This document shows, in pieces, positions 1-8,781 of a stretch of 64,000 nt of DNA (within the stretch, counting starts at the first letter, position 1; every line of letters begins with the position of its first letter). The position numbers and the translations under genes were made by a program. The notes under the pieces were generated by a model. That model saw only the letters and a list, made by a program, of their open reading frames with translations, did not search any database and was not told the origin of the DNA. Location of the stretch: contig CAKTPI010000007.1 of NCBI GenBank assembly GCA_934591635.1, positions 53,237-117,236 on the forward strand. The letters run 5' to 3'. This DNA comes from an uncultured Oscillospiraceae bacterium. GTDB taxonomy: Bacteria > Bacillota > Clostridia > Oscillospirales > Oscillospiraceae.

Positions 1-1
1 G

Positions 2-2944
2 GTGCGGCTGGAATTCTTTGGCGATGAGCTGGACACCATGGGCTACTTTGACCCCGGTACCCAGCGGCGGGAGGAAAACACAGAAAGCTGCACCATCCTC
101 CCGGTTTGTGAAACGCTCCCCCACTGCCACCCCGGCAATCTGGAGGGATTGTGCAAGGATTTGCGCGGCCTGATCTCCCGGCAGAAGCGGCACAAGAACA
201 TCAATGAGCCGCTGATCACAACCCTGAACAAAGATTTGGAGAAATACGAAAACGGCCTAAATAACCCCGCCTCTGACCGGTATATGGCGCTGATCTACCC
301 CACCTTCGCCTGTGCGCTGGACTACGTAAGCCCCGATTCCATTGTGGTTCTCTGTGATCACAGCAGCCTGCAGCGGGCTGCCAGAACCCGGACAGAAGAG
401 CTGGGCATGCAGCTGGACAGCATGCTCCAGGCCGGGCTTGTAGTGGGTGAGCTGTGCGATTACGCACTGCAATGGGAAGATTTCTGCACCCGTCTGCGCG
501 GCCGTACCGTTTCCTACTTTGATGCCTTTGGCGGCAGTGCCTATCCGGATGACTGCCCGCCCAGGCAGCTGCTGCCCATGACCGCCAAGCAGCTGCCCGG
601 CTACGGCGGCAGCATGGACACCGTGGTCAGCGATCTGACCCACTACCAAAAAATGGAATTCGGCAGCCTTGTTCTCTGCGGAACCCGGCGCAGGGCAGAG
701 CTGCTGCAGCAAATGCTGCGGGAAAAAGGCCTGAGCTGTTTTTTGTGCATCCCGCTGACCACCCTGCCCAAGCCCGGACAGATTCTTCTGAGCGAGGGCA
801 CCCTGCCCTATGGCATGGAATATCCCCTGTCCAAACTGGCCGTGCTCACAGAGGGGCAGATGATTGCCAAAAGCGAACCCCGGCGCAAGGCCAAGAAAAC
901 CGGAGCCACCAACCGGCAGAAGCTCAATTCCTTTACCGACTTAACCCCCGGCGATCTGGTGGTGCATGAGAACTACGGCATCGGCCGCTTCATGGCCATG
1001 GAGCAGATTAAAGTGGACGGTGCAGTAAAGGATTATATCAAAATCGCCTATCAGGGATCCGACACGCTGTATGTTCCCGCCACCCAGCTGGATTTGGTCA
1101 GCAAGTACATTGGCGGCGGCGGAGAGGACGGCAATGTTCGCCTGAATAAGATTGGTTCCGATGCCTGGCAAAAGACAAAGGCCAAGGCAAGGAAGGCCGC
1201 CAAGGACATGGCTGGTGAGCTGATACAGCTCTATGCCGCCCGGAAGCGGCAGCCCGGCTTCGCCTTTGCGGCAGATGCCCCCTGGCAGAAGGAATTTGAG
1301 GACAATTTCCCCTACCCCGAAACAGATGACCAGCTGCGCTGCATCGCGGATATCAAGCACGATATGGAGTCCCCCACCCCTATGGACCGGCTGCTCTGCG
1401 GCGATGTAGGCTTCGGCAAAACCGAGGTTGCCCTGCGAGCGGTGATGAAATGCGTGATGGACGGCAAGCAAGCCGCCATTCTGGTGCCCACCACTGTGCT
1501 TGCACAGCAGCACTACCAAACCGCCGTCTCCCGCTTCCGGGGGTTCCCGGTGACCATCGATGTACTCAGCCGCTTCCGCACAACCAAGCAGCAGAATAAA
1601 ACATTGCAGGATGTGCGCAGCGGCAACGTAGATGTTATCATCGGCACCCACAAGCTGCTGCAAAAAAGCGTGGAATTCAAGGATCTGGGGCTTCTGATTG
1701 TAGATGAAGAGCAGCGCTTCGGCGTCAGCCACAAGGAGCGCCTCAAGGAAATCTCCAAAGGGGTAGACGTGCTGACCCTCTCGGCAACCCCCATTCCCCG
1801 AACGCTGAACATGGCCCTGTCCGGCATCCGGGATATGTCTACCATTGAAGAGCCCCCCTCTGACCGCTACCCGGTGCAGACCTTCGTCACGGAATACAAC
1901 ACTGCGATCATTGATGACGCCATCCGTCGGGAGGTGGAGCGGGGCGGTCAGGTCTACTACCTGCACAACCGTACGGAAACCATCGACCAGTGCGCCGGCG
2001 CTCTGCGGCGGCGGATTCCCGGCCTCAGCGTTGCCGTGGCCCATGGACAAATGAGTGAGGATGCCCTGGGCGATGTGATGCAGGCCATGGCAGAGGGTGA
2101 GATACAGGTGCTGGTGTGCACCACCATTATTGAAACCGGCTTGGATATCCCCAACGCCAACACTCTGATTATTGAAAATGCGGATCGCTTCGGTCTTTCC
2201 CAGCTCCACCAGCTGCGGGGCCGAGTGGGCCGCTCCACGCGGCACGCCTATGCCTATTTCACCTACCGGCCTGACAAGAGCCTGACGGAGATTGCCGAGA
2301 AACGGCTGGCCGCCATCCGGGATTTTGCGGAGTTTGGCTCCGGCTTCAAGATTGCCATGCGGGATCTGGAAATTCGGGGCGCTGGTAATTTGCTGGGCGC
2401 CGAACAGTCCGGCCACATGATGAGCGTGGGTTATGACATGTACCTGAAGCTGCTGGACGAGGCCGTGCTGGAGGAGCGGGGCGAAGCGCCCAAAGCGCCG
2501 GACTGCACCGCCGACCTGAATGTCACTGCCAATGTAGATAAGGACTACGTTGCCCGCGGTGAAGAACGAATGGATCTTTACCGCCGCATGGCCGCTATCC
2601 GCACCCAGGAGGATGCCGATGACCTGCTGGATGAAATTGTGGACCGTTACGGCGAACCGCCGAAGGGCGTGCTGAACCTGATCGACATTGCCCTGCTCCG
2701 GGCCAAGGCCCGGACGGTTGGCATCAAGGACATCCGTCAGAAGGGCGGCGATGTGCTGTTTGTGCTGACGAATCTGAATTTTGAGGCTGTCAGTGCCCTG
2801 TGCGCGGATCCGGACTACAAAGCAAGAGTGGTCTTTCTGGCAAACGCAAAGGAGCCGACGCTTCAGTTCAAGCTTGCCTCCGGGGTTGACAGTCTGAAGC
2901 AGAGCAAGCTTTTCGTACAGCGCTACTGCGGACTTTGCAGTTAA
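2..2944 (+). CDS. mfd: Transcription-repair coupling factor Mfd, 5' end outside the window
   Basis: Mfd is the DNA translocase that removes stalled RNA polymerase and recruits UvrA to lesions. The reading frame is open from the window edge, so about 170-190 N-terminal residues are missing compared with the usual length of about 1150-1180. In order, the visible part holds the end of the UvrB-like module, the RNA-polymerase-interacting domain (motif HENYGIGRF near codon 321), a RecG-like helicase core with Walker A GDVGFGKTE near codon 467 and the DEEQ box near codon 567, and the C-terminal TRCF domain near codons 850-950. No terminator is visible after the TAA; a promoter for the next gene follows within 50 bases. 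Identity is certain; the true start is not in the window. Confidence 0.97.
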   Translation: MRLEFFGDELDTMGYFDPGTQRREENTESCTILPVCETLPHCHPGNLEGLCKDLRGLISRQKRHKNINEPLITTLNKDLEKYENGLNNPASDRYMALIYPTFACALDYVSPDSIVVLCDHSSLQRAARTRTEELGMQLDSMLQAGLVVGELCDYALQWEDFCTRLRGRTVSYFDAFGGSAYPDDCPPRQLLPMTAKQLPGYGGSMDTVVSDLTHYQKMEFGSLVLCGTRRRAELLQQMLREKGLSCFLCIPLTTLPKPGQILLSEGTLPYGMEYPLSKLAVLTEGQMIAKSEPRRKAKKTGATNRQKLNSFTDLTPGDLVVHENYGIGRFMAMEQIKVDGAVKDYIKIAYQGSDTLYVPATQLDLVSKYIGGGGEDGNVRLNKIGSDAWQKTKAKARKAAKDMAGELIQLYAARKRQPGFAFAADAPWQKEFEDNFPYPETDDQLRCIADIKHDMESPTPMDRLLCGDVGFGKTEVALRAVMKCVMDGKQAAILVPTTVLAQQHYQTAVSRFRGFPVTIDVLSRFRTTKQQNKTLQDVRSGNVDVIIGTHKLLQKSVEFKDLGLLIVDEEQRFGVSHKERLKEISKGVDVLTLSATPIPRTLNMALSGIRDMSTIEEPPSDRYPVQTFVTEYNTAIIDDAIRREVERGGQVYYLHNRTETIDQCAGALRRRIPGLSVAVAHGQMSEDALGDVMQAMAEGEIQVLVCTTIIETGLDIPNANTLIIENADRFGLSQLHQLRGRVGRSTRHAYAYFTYRPDKSLTEIAEKRLAAIRDFAEFGSGFKIAMRDLEIRGAGNLLGAEQSGHMMSVGYDMYLKLLDEAVLEERGEAPKAPDCTADLNVTANVDKDYVARGEERMDLYRRMAAIRTQEDADDLLDEIVDRYGEPPKGVLNLIDIALLRAKARTVGIKDIRQKGGDVLFVLTNLNFEAVSALCADPDYKARVVFLANAKEPTLQFKLASGVDSLKQSKLFVQRYCGLCS

Positions 2945-2992
2945 AGAATATGCCTCTTTTCTTTGCTTTTCGGTAGATTTGTTAAAAAGCGG

Positions 2993-3021
2993 TTGTAATC
3001 CAATTTGCTCCATGCTATAAT
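2993..3021 (+). promoter_or_regulatory. Sigma-A promoter of the VanW gene
   Basis: TTGTAA (2993-2998) and a perfect TATAAT (3016-3021) are separated by 17 bp, upstream of the VanW-family gene. Confidence 0.75.
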
Positions 3022-3082
3022 GGCTGCAATGTGGTTATTATGCAAAGCAGGAAATGACGTAAAAGCACAAGGAGGCGTTTTT

Positions 3083-4960
3083 ATGGCTGAAAAACATAAT
3101 ACCGATGACTTTGATGATATTCTCAAGTCCATTGATTCTGCCGTCGAAGGAAACCCAGCGGATGTGAATCTGGATGAACTGCTCGCTCAGTTCAACGTTG
3201 ATTTCCCGCCGGATTTCGAATCCGACACCACCACTCAAAAAGCCCGCAGCGGCCTGAGCGAGTCAATTCCGATTGATGACACGCCGGAGGAACCTCCGAA
3301 GCGGGCACGCCGTGAGGAAAGCCCCGAAAAGCAAGCCGCCCCGAAGTCCCCGAAACCGAGACAGAAGCCGGAGAAAACGGAGGGCGCCCCCTCCCGCAGT
3401 CACCATGCGCTCAATATTGTGCTGATTTTCCTGGCTGTTATTCTGGCCGCCGGTATTGTTGCCGTGATATTGACGGAGAACAATGCAGACCCCTATGGCG
3501 GGAAGATTCTTCCCAACGTGACGGTTGCCGGTATGGATGTGGGCGGCATGACCCGGCAAGAGGCGGCAGACGCCATTTCCGCCGCCGGAAACAGCTACGG
3601 AAGCAGCGATATGACCGTAGTAATGGGCCGCGACAAAATCATTCTGGCTGCTGCTCAAACAAATGCATCCCTGAACATTTCCGAAGCTGTTGAGGCAGCC
3701 TACGCCTACGGGCGCACCGGCTCCACCACCCAGCGGCAGCAGGACTACCGTCAGACCCAGCAGGACAGCGGCGTTGCTATCACCGCAGGTCTGCATGTAA
3801 ACACGGATTACATCCGCAGCACTGTTTCTTCCTTCCTGGACAGCATCTGTGGGGAGTACGTCCCCTCCGGTTACACCCTGGAGGGAACCCGCCCGGCCCT
3901 GGACGCGGATGGATACGATCCCTCCGTCCCCTGCCAGAACCTGGTTTTGACCGTTGGGCATCCCGGCAGCGGGTATGACCTGGAGGCAATTCTAAGCTGC
4001 ATCACGGATGCCTACAGCCGTCAGTCCTTCCAGGTGGAAATTCCCAGTGATTACCTCCCCCAGGAACCCGAGGAGCTGGACATCGGCAAGATTTACGAAG
4101 AGATTCACATAGACCCTGTGAATGCCACTGAGGATACCCCCGGCTCCTGCGGCTACACCTTCCCCCTGGAGGCAGCCCGGACGAGCCTGGAGCTGGCAAG
4201 CTATGGCGATGTAATCTCCATTCCCATGCAGTATACCGAGCCGGTCAAGCTCGACGATAACGGAAGCTTTACCGTGCTCCTGGCTTCCTATTCCACCCCG
4301 CTGAGTTCCAGCGAAGCCTACAACCAGAACATGCAGCTGCTGGCAAAGCAGCTGAACGGCATGACGCTGAATGCCCACAGCACCTTCTCCTTCACCAGTT
4401 CCTTCGGAAAGCTGACTGAAGGAAACGGCTTCCGGCTTGCCCCCTCCCACGGTGACCAGTGCGCAGAGGAGGAAATCGGCGGCGGTGCTGACCAGGTTGC
4501 CACCACTCTGTATGTGGCAGCGATGACCAGCGGTATGCGGGTGACAGAACGGCACAATGCCCCCCATGTCTGCCCCTATACCGTCATGGGCACGGAACTG
4601 AGCGTCTCCGGCTGGATGGATTTTAAATTCACCAATCCCCTGGATTGCCCCATTATGATCCGCGCCAAGGTGACGGACTCTCTGCTTGTGGTTCGCATTC
4701 TCTGTGAGGAGGACGTGGATTACAAGGTAAAGCTGGAAACTGAGACCGTTGCCACCACCGCCCCCCGTGATATAAAGGTGCAGAAGAAAGCATCCGATGG
4801 CTTCACCGACGGGCAGGTGCTGGTGGAGGGTGTCGAAGGCGGACAGATCCGTCTGAACTGGGTTTCCTATAAGAAGGATACCGACACGCAGATTGGGAAA
4901 ACCAGCGAATATGTTTCCCTGCCTGCACTGAACACCTCGATCGTCTCCCTGGTCAAATAA
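3083..4960 (+). CDS. Membrane-anchored VanW-family protein
   Basis: A 625-residue protein. An acidic, charged cytoplasmic N-terminus (about residues 1-110) is followed by one transmembrane helix (about 113-135) and a large extracellular part. After the helix comes a segment of the peptidoglycan-binding-4 type (motif NVTVAGMDVGGMT), often found before VanW domains, and then the VanW domain near residues 410-560. The start ATG at 3083 is chosen because GGAGG lies 12 bases upstream; the frame extends further upstream without a ribosome binding site. VanW proteins are associated with the cell wall but their reaction is not established. The gene is monocistronic, with a promoter just upstream and terminators after it. 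Confidence 0.88.
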   Translation: MAEKHNTDDFDDILKSIDSAVEGNPADVNLDELLAQFNVDFPPDFESDTTTQKARSGLSESIPIDDTPEEPPKRARREESPEKQAAPKSPKPRQKPEKTEGAPSRSHHALNIVLIFLAVILAAGIVAVILTENNADPYGGKILPNVTVAGMDVGGMTRQEAADAISAAGNSYGSSDMTVVMGRDKIILAAAQTNASLNISEAVEAAYAYGRTGSTTQRQQDYRQTQQDSGVAITAGLHVNTDYIRSTVSSFLDSICGEYVPSGYTLEGTRPALDADGYDPSVPCQNLVLTVGHPGSGYDLEAILSCITDAYSRQSFQVEIPSDYLPQEPEELDIGKIYEEIHIDPVNATEDTPGSCGYTFPLEAARTSLELASYGDVISIPMQYTEPVKLDDNGSFTVLLASYSTPLSSSEAYNQNMQLLAKQLNGMTLNAHSTFSFTSSFGKLTEGNGFRLAPSHGDQCAEEEIGGGADQVATTLYVAAMTSGMRVTERHNAPHVCPYTVMGTELSVSGWMDFKFTNPLDCPIMIRAKVTDSLLVVRILCEEDVDYKVKLETETVATTAPRDIKVQKKASDGFTDGQVLVEGVEGGQIRLNWVSYKKDTDTQIGKTSEYVSLPALNTSIVSLVK

Positions 4961-4970
4961 GCAATACAAT

Positions 4971-5035
4971 GGGCGTGCCTTGCGGCACGCCCAAATTCAA
5001 ATTACCCGCCGCAAAAATGCGGCGGGCATTTTTCG
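4971..5035 (+). terminator. Double hairpin terminator between convergent genes
   Basis: Two perfect GC-rich stems lie between convergent genes: GGGCGTGCC/GGCACGCCC (4971-4992), and CCCGCCGC/GCGGCGGG (5005-5026) followed by CATTTTT. The second has a T-tract on the plus strand and ends the VanW transcript. Confidence 0.8.
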
Positions 5036-5037
5036 TT

Positions 5038-6261
5038 CTAAACGACCTGAAACAGGTAGAATTTCAGGTAATCCGTCTCCGGTACGTTCCAAAGGATGGG
5101 ATGATCCGGTGCCTGCTGACGGGCTTCGATCTGGCGAAGCTCCACACCGGCATCCAACGCCGCGCTGCGGAGCATCCGCACGAATTGCTCTGATGGCATG
5201 AAGTGACTGCAGGAGGCGGTCGCAAAATAGCCGCCGCGGGGCAGGAGCTTCAGCGCACGGAGGTTTATTTCCTTATAGCCCCGCTGGGCGCTGTCCACTG
5301 TTTTCCGGGATTTGGTGAAAGCCGGTGGGTCGAGAATGATGAAATCATAGGGCGATTTTCCCTTGGCAGCCAGCTCCGGCAGCAAATCAAATACATCCGC
5401 TACCAAAAAATCCATCCGGTCTTCTAAGCCGTTGCGGCGGGCATTCTGCTTTGCCATTTCGATGGCAGACGCGGAAATATCCACCGCCGTTACATGCTCC
5501 GCGCCGCCCATGGCCGCATTGAGGGCGAAGGAACCGGTGTGCGTAAAGCAATCCAACACCCGGCGGCCCTTGGAAAGCCGTGCAACCGCCAGGCGATTAT
5601 ATTTCTGATCCAGAAAGAAGCCTGTTTTCTGTCCGTTCTCCACGTCCACGCGGTAAAACACGCCGTTCTCACAGATTTCCGTAACGGTATCCGGGAAGGG
5701 TTCCCCGAAATCGAACCAGCCCTTCCCCTGCTGCAGCCCTTCCAGCTCTCGGATGGCAACATCATTGCGCTCAAAGATCCCATCGATCTTCTGTCCGTCC
5801 CCGCGGAGGACCTTGACAAGCAGAGGGAACAGCATGGGCTTGATCCGTTCCATGCCCGCTGACAGGGTTTGCGTCACCAGAATATTGGAGAAGCGATCCA
5901 CCGTCAATCCAGGAAAACCATCCGCCTCTCCAAAGATAACCCGGCAGCAGGAGATATCCCCCGCCATGACCGTTTTCCGGTAGTCCCAGGCATACTGAAT
6001 GCGGCGCTGCCAGAAGGCCTCATCAAAGCGGTCGTTGGCATTCCTAGAAATCAGGCGCACCCGAATTTTACTCATCCGGCTGAGGAAGCCGGTGCCCAGA
6101 TATTTTCCCTTTTCGCTGACGGCATCTACCAGGCCTCCGTTTTCCTGATCCCCCATCTCCTGGATCACCTCATCCGCGTAGATCCAGGGATGCCCCTGCT
6201 CTACCCAACGGGTACCCTTCTGCGTAATCACAAATTTGGGATATTGACGTTCTGTCTTCAT
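5038..6261 (-). CDS. Class I rRNA large-subunit methyltransferase, RlmI-like
   Basis: A 407-residue SAM-dependent methyltransferase of the RlmI/YccW type, whose characterised member makes m5C in 23S rRNA. An N-terminal PUA RNA-binding domain (about residues 8-80, motif GHPWIYADEV) precedes a Rossmann-fold catalytic domain with the SAM loop DCFTHTGSF and the catalytic motif DPPAF; a CSHF motif lies near the C-terminus. The start at 6261 (MKTERQ) is preceded by AAAGGA at good spacing, while the frame upstream has no binding site. The exact target base cannot be read from sequence. Confidence 0.9.
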   Translation of the reverse strand: MKTERQYPKFVITQKGTRWVEQGHPWIYADEVIQEMGDQENGGLVDAVSEKGKYLGTGFLSRMSKIRVRLISRNANDRFDEAFWQRRIQYAWDYRKTVMAGDISCCRVIFGEADGFPGLTVDRFSNILVTQTLSAGMERIKPMLFPLLVKVLRGDGQKIDGIFERNDVAIRELEGLQQGKGWFDFGEPFPDTVTEICENGVFYRVDVENGQKTGFFLDQKYNRLAVARLSKGRRVLDCFTHTGSFALNAAMGGAEHVTAVDISASAIEMAKQNARRNGLEDRMDFLVADVFDLLPELAAKGKSPYDFIILDPPAFTKSRKTVDSAQRGYKEINLRALKLLPRGGYFATASCSHFMPSEQFVRMLRSAALDAGVELRQIEARQQAPDHPILWNVPETDYLKFYLFQVV

Positions 6262-6326
6262 AAAATAAATCCTTTCAAAGGCAATCGTGTATCGCATTTG
6301 GGCAGCAACCGGAGCGTCTAAAAACA

Positions 6327-6650
6327 TTACGCCTTATATTTCGCATATACCCGCTTATATGCGGCAATCATCAACGGGAAGCCAAGCACACACCCCGCTG
6401 CCAACAAAATAAGCGCAATGCTCCCACTCCAAACGCCAATAAAGGTGGCTGCCCAAAAGGGAACCGAATACAGACCCCACATTATGCCGTTGGCATGGTT
6501 GTAAGCCTTAATATCTGCAATTTCCGTTTCTTTTACTTCCGTTCCGGCCCAAAACCACATTGGCTTTTTCCGATTCCAGGCATAGATTCCAATTCCTGTA
6601 AGCATCGCACAGCAGGGAATCATAATGAGATACCAAATCAAGTTTTCCAT
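6327..6650 (-). CDS. Small membrane protein, 107 residues
   Basis: Three hydrophobic segments (about residues 3-23, 54-72 and 76-96) with a short soluble loop containing a WFWAG motif. It resembles the small DUF3784-like membrane proteins of Firmicutes, but that match is from memory and uncertain. AAAGGAGGAG lies just upstream of the ATG at 6650. It lies 65 bases upstream of the methyltransferase start on the same strand, so the two may be co-transcribed. Function unknown. Confidence 0.75.
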   Translation of the reverse strand: MENLIWYLIMIPCCAMLTGIGIYAWNRKKPMWFWAGTEVKETEIADIKAYNHANGIMWGLYSVPFWAATFIGVWSGSIALILLAAGCVLGFPLMIAAYKRVYAKYKA

Positions 6651-6717
6651 GTTCTCCTCCTTTTGTTTTTTATCATATCACCTTTTCCCTCTTTTCGCAA
6701 CCGCCGTCTTCCCTTTC

Positions 6718-6745
6718 TTGCAAAAAGAGGGGGCAATGCCCCCTC
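6718..6745 (-). terminator. Intrinsic terminator of purF
   Basis: Perfect stem GAGGGGGC/GCCCCCTC (6727-6745), followed on the minus strand by TTTTTGC, immediately after the purF stop. Confidence 0.88.
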
Positions 6746-6756
6746 CGATTTCGTAT

Positions 6757-8187
6757 TTATGCCTTCTTTTCCCGCTGAGATAAGCGCCCCTCAAAGCGGT
6801 CTTTTTCTGTATGCTCCGGGACAGGTGTGGGATAAAGGCCGCTGAAACAGGCATGGCAAAATTCAAAGCTACCCACCATTTGTGACAAGTCCTCCACCTC
6901 CAGATAGCCCAGGGAATCCGCTCCGATTGACTCTGCAATCTCCTCTACGGTTTTGTGACAGGCGATCAACCGATCCCTGGAATCGATGTCCGTGCCATAG
7001 TAGCAGGGATTGCGGAAGGGCGGTGAAGAAATGCGCATGTGGATTTCCTTTGCCCCGGCCTCCCGCAGCAGGTTCACAATTTGCCCGCTGGTGGTGCCGC
7101 GAACAATAGAGTCATCGATCAGCACAATCCGTTTTCCCCGCACTGCCTGTACAATGGGACCGAGCTTGATGCGCACCTGATTCATGCGTTCTCCCTGCCC
7201 TGGGGAAATGAAGGTACGGCCAATATACTTGTTCTTAATAAAGCCGATGCCATAGGGTATCCCAGAAGCTTCCGCGTACCCCAATGCGGCGTCCAATCCG
7301 GAGTCCGGTACTCCAACCACCATATCCGCTTCCACCGGATGCCGCTTGGCCAGAAGGCGTCCAGCATTCTTCCGGGCCTCATGGACACTGACACCGTCTA
7401 TAACAGAATCCGGCCGGGCAAAGTAGATGTACTCAAAAATGCAGCTGCGCCGCAGCATGGTACCACAGTGAGAACGGTCGGTATGGATTCCGTTTTCATC
7501 AAAGGTCAGGATTTCACCGGGCAGGATATCCCGCTGAAACTCTGCCCCGACTGCTGCCAGGGCGCAGCTCTCCGAGGCCACAACGTAGGTACCATCCCTG
7601 GTGACGCCATAACACAGAGGGCGAAAGCCTCGTGGATCCCGGGCCGCAATCAGCTTGGCCGCAGACATCATCACCAGAGAATAAGCACCGTCCAGCTGAT
7701 CCATCGCACGGCATACCGCCTGCTCAATGGATGGCGTTTTCAGCCGCTGCTGGGTGATGATATAAGCGATAATCTCCGTATCGCTGGTTCCATGAAAAAT
7801 TGCGCCGCCCAGCTCCAGACGGGTGCGCAGTTCATAGGCATTACTCAGGTTGCCGTTGTGGGCCAGGGCCAGCTTCCCTTTCATATGGTTGACCACCACC
7901 GGCTGAGAGTTTGCCTGGTTGTTCCCGCCGGTGGTGCCATAACGCACATGCCCCACTGCCATAGTGCCCAGCGGGAATCTGCGCAGCTCCTCCCGGGTAA
8001 ACACCTCACTGACCGTCCCCAAATCCTTGTGGGATGTGAAAACACCATCATCGCTGACCACAATGCCGCAGCTTTCCTGCCCCCGATGCTGCAAAGCATA
8101 CAACGCATAATACGCCATAGACGAAAGATTCTCCGGTTTCCCGGCGTATGCCCCAAACACACCGCACTCTTCATGCAGCTCTTCCAT
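6757..8187 (-). CDS. purF: Amidophosphoribosyltransferase PurF
   Basis: First committed enzyme of purine synthesis, making phosphoribosylamine from PRPP and glutamine. The 476-residue product starts MEELHEECGVFG, a short propeptide whose removal exposes the catalytic cysteine of the Ntn-hydrolase glutaminase domain. The C-terminal phosphoribosyltransferase domain has the PRPP loop VLIDDSIVRGTTS, and a late CHAC motif fits the 4Fe-4S class of PurF typified by Bacillus subtilis. The start at 8187 is preceded by GGGAG at about 8 bases; two upstream in-frame ATGs lack a site. It stands alone rather than in a pur operon and has its own promoter and a leader terminator, annotated separately. Confidence 0.96.
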   Translation of the reverse strand: MEELHEECGVFGAYAGKPENLSSMAYYALYALQHRGQESCGIVVSDDGVFTSHKDLGTVSEVFTREELRRFPLGTMAVGHVRYGTTGGNNQANSQPVVVNHMKGKLALAHNGNLSNAYELRTRLELGGAIFHGTSDTEIIAYIITQQRLKTPSIEQAVCRAMDQLDGAYSLVMMSAAKLIAARDPRGFRPLCYGVTRDGTYVVASESCALAAVGAEFQRDILPGEILTFDENGIHTDRSHCGTMLRRSCIFEYIYFARPDSVIDGVSVHEARKNAGRLLAKRHPVEADMVVGVPDSGLDAALGYAEASGIPYGIGFIKNKYIGRTFISPGQGERMNQVRIKLGPIVQAVRGKRIVLIDDSIVRGTTSGQIVNLLREAGAKEIHMRISSPPFRNPCYYGTDIDSRDRLIACHKTVEEIAESIGADSLGYLEVEDLSQMVGSFEFCHACFSGLYPTPVPEHTEKDRFEGRLSQREKKA

Positions 8188-8203
8188 GAAATCCGCTCCC
8201 ATC

Positions 8204-8258
8204 CGGATAAAAAATAGGCACTCACCCAGGAGGTACAGCAACCCCTTGGGTGAGCGCC
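8204..8258 (-). promoter_or_regulatory. Intrinsic terminator inside the purF leader, possible attenuator
   Basis: On the minus strand a stem formed by CTCACCCA and TGGGTGAG (8221-8254, extended by flanking GC pairs) is followed by TATTTTTTATCC. It lies between the purF promoter (8275-8303) and the purF start (8187). It would end transcripts begun at that promoter unless anti-terminated, so it may be an attenuator as well as the end of the upstream relic's transcript. No known aptamer was recognised in the short leader. Confidence 0.6.
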
Positions 8259-8274
8259 CTTGCTCATGGACGGA

Positions 8275-8303
8275 AGTATAGCACAGCCGCCGGGAAATGT
8301 CAA
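8275..8303 (-). promoter_or_regulatory. Sigma-A promoter of purF
   Basis: Consensus TTGACA (8298-8303) and TATACT (8275-8280), spacer 17 bp, overlapping the stop codon of the MATE relic. Confidence 0.85.
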
Positions 8304-8596
8304 ATCCCTTTCTTCCGCTTTTTCAGATACAGCATAAAACCAAGGCACAGCACCAACTGGCCCAGCAGAATGGTCGTACCCATGGCGAAGCTGCTGACCA
8401 GATTGGAAAGGGTCATGGTGATCTGGGAACCGGTGGATACTGCCGACACATCCGCCGCCTCCGCAAACTTTCCAACCACCAGCAAGTCTACCGCGCCATA
8501 CATCGCCTGCAATAGCAGCGCCAACAGCACGGGCAATGCAAACAGGATCAGTGGCTGCATGATTTTTCCTTGGGTAAATGACGTTTCTTGTTTCAT
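8300..8596 (-). pseudogene. Internally deleted MATE-family efflux pump gene
   Basis: The 98-residue product begins like a complete MATE transporter: a short cytoplasmic start, then ALPVLLALLLQAMYGAVD, the typical first helix, and the second-helix region to about residue 78. It then passes directly into a short hydrophobic stretch and a basic tail (LKKRKKGI) typical of a MATE C-terminus. Complete MATE proteins have about 450 residues and twelve helices, so roughly 1 kb of the middle appears to be missing with the frame kept. The start has GGGAG upstream, and the regulatory leader is intact. It is unlikely to transport anything as it stands. Confidence 0.75.
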
Positions 8597-8613
8597 TTCT
8601 ACTCTCCCATTTA

Positions 8614-8703
8614 ATCAAAAAAGCCGGATAAGAAGCGAGTGTTTCAACCCGCCATCTTATCCGGCTATTGTTTCTGCGGAACAAGTTGCCCTCCGATGAA
8701 CCG
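8614..8703 (-). promoter_or_regulatory. Structured leader with terminator, probable guanidine-IV (mepA) riboswitch
   Basis: Between a consensus promoter and the MATE relic lies a leader of about 100 nt. On the minus strand it begins with a small hairpin (CCCTC near 8697-8703 pairing with GAGGG) with a CGG in its loop. A second small hairpin follows (TTGTT/AACAA near 8668-8684) with a CCG in its loop. Last comes a perfect 12-bp terminator stem AGCCGGATAAGA/TCTTATCCGGCT (8622-8666) with a T6 tract. Guanidine-IV (mepA-motif) riboswitches control MATE genes of Clostridia and use two hairpins that contact each other, which fits. The class is assigned by memory of the motif and by context, not by a covariance model. 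Confidence 0.55.
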
Positions 8704-8709
8704 AGGGTC

Positions 8710-8738
8710 AGCATACACCAAATTGGAAGAAAAGTCAA
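8710..8738 (-). promoter_or_regulatory. Sigma-A promoter of the MATE relic leader
   Basis: TTGACT (8733-8738) and TATGCT (8710-8715) with a 17-bp spacer; transcription would start near 8703, at the first leader hairpin. Confidence 0.82.
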
Positions 8739-8781
8739 CTGTCAAATTACAATTTTCCAAATATCATTTCTGTATTTATGT

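Noticed and set aside
941-3013. A 690-codon open frame on the minus strand opposite mfd
   Set aside because: It is antisense to the conserved mfd frame, has a shuffled composition typical of the reverse strand of GC-rich genes, and has no domain or ribosome binding site.
7039-8217. Long plus-strand frame opposite purF
   Set aside because: purF motifs are unambiguous on the minus strand; the plus frame has no recognisable motif.
8188-8266. Short leader ORF (starting MSKGAHPRG) in the purF leader as an attenuator peptide
   Set aside because: It has no ribosome binding site, no run of regulatory codons, and its frame continues into the purF coding region.
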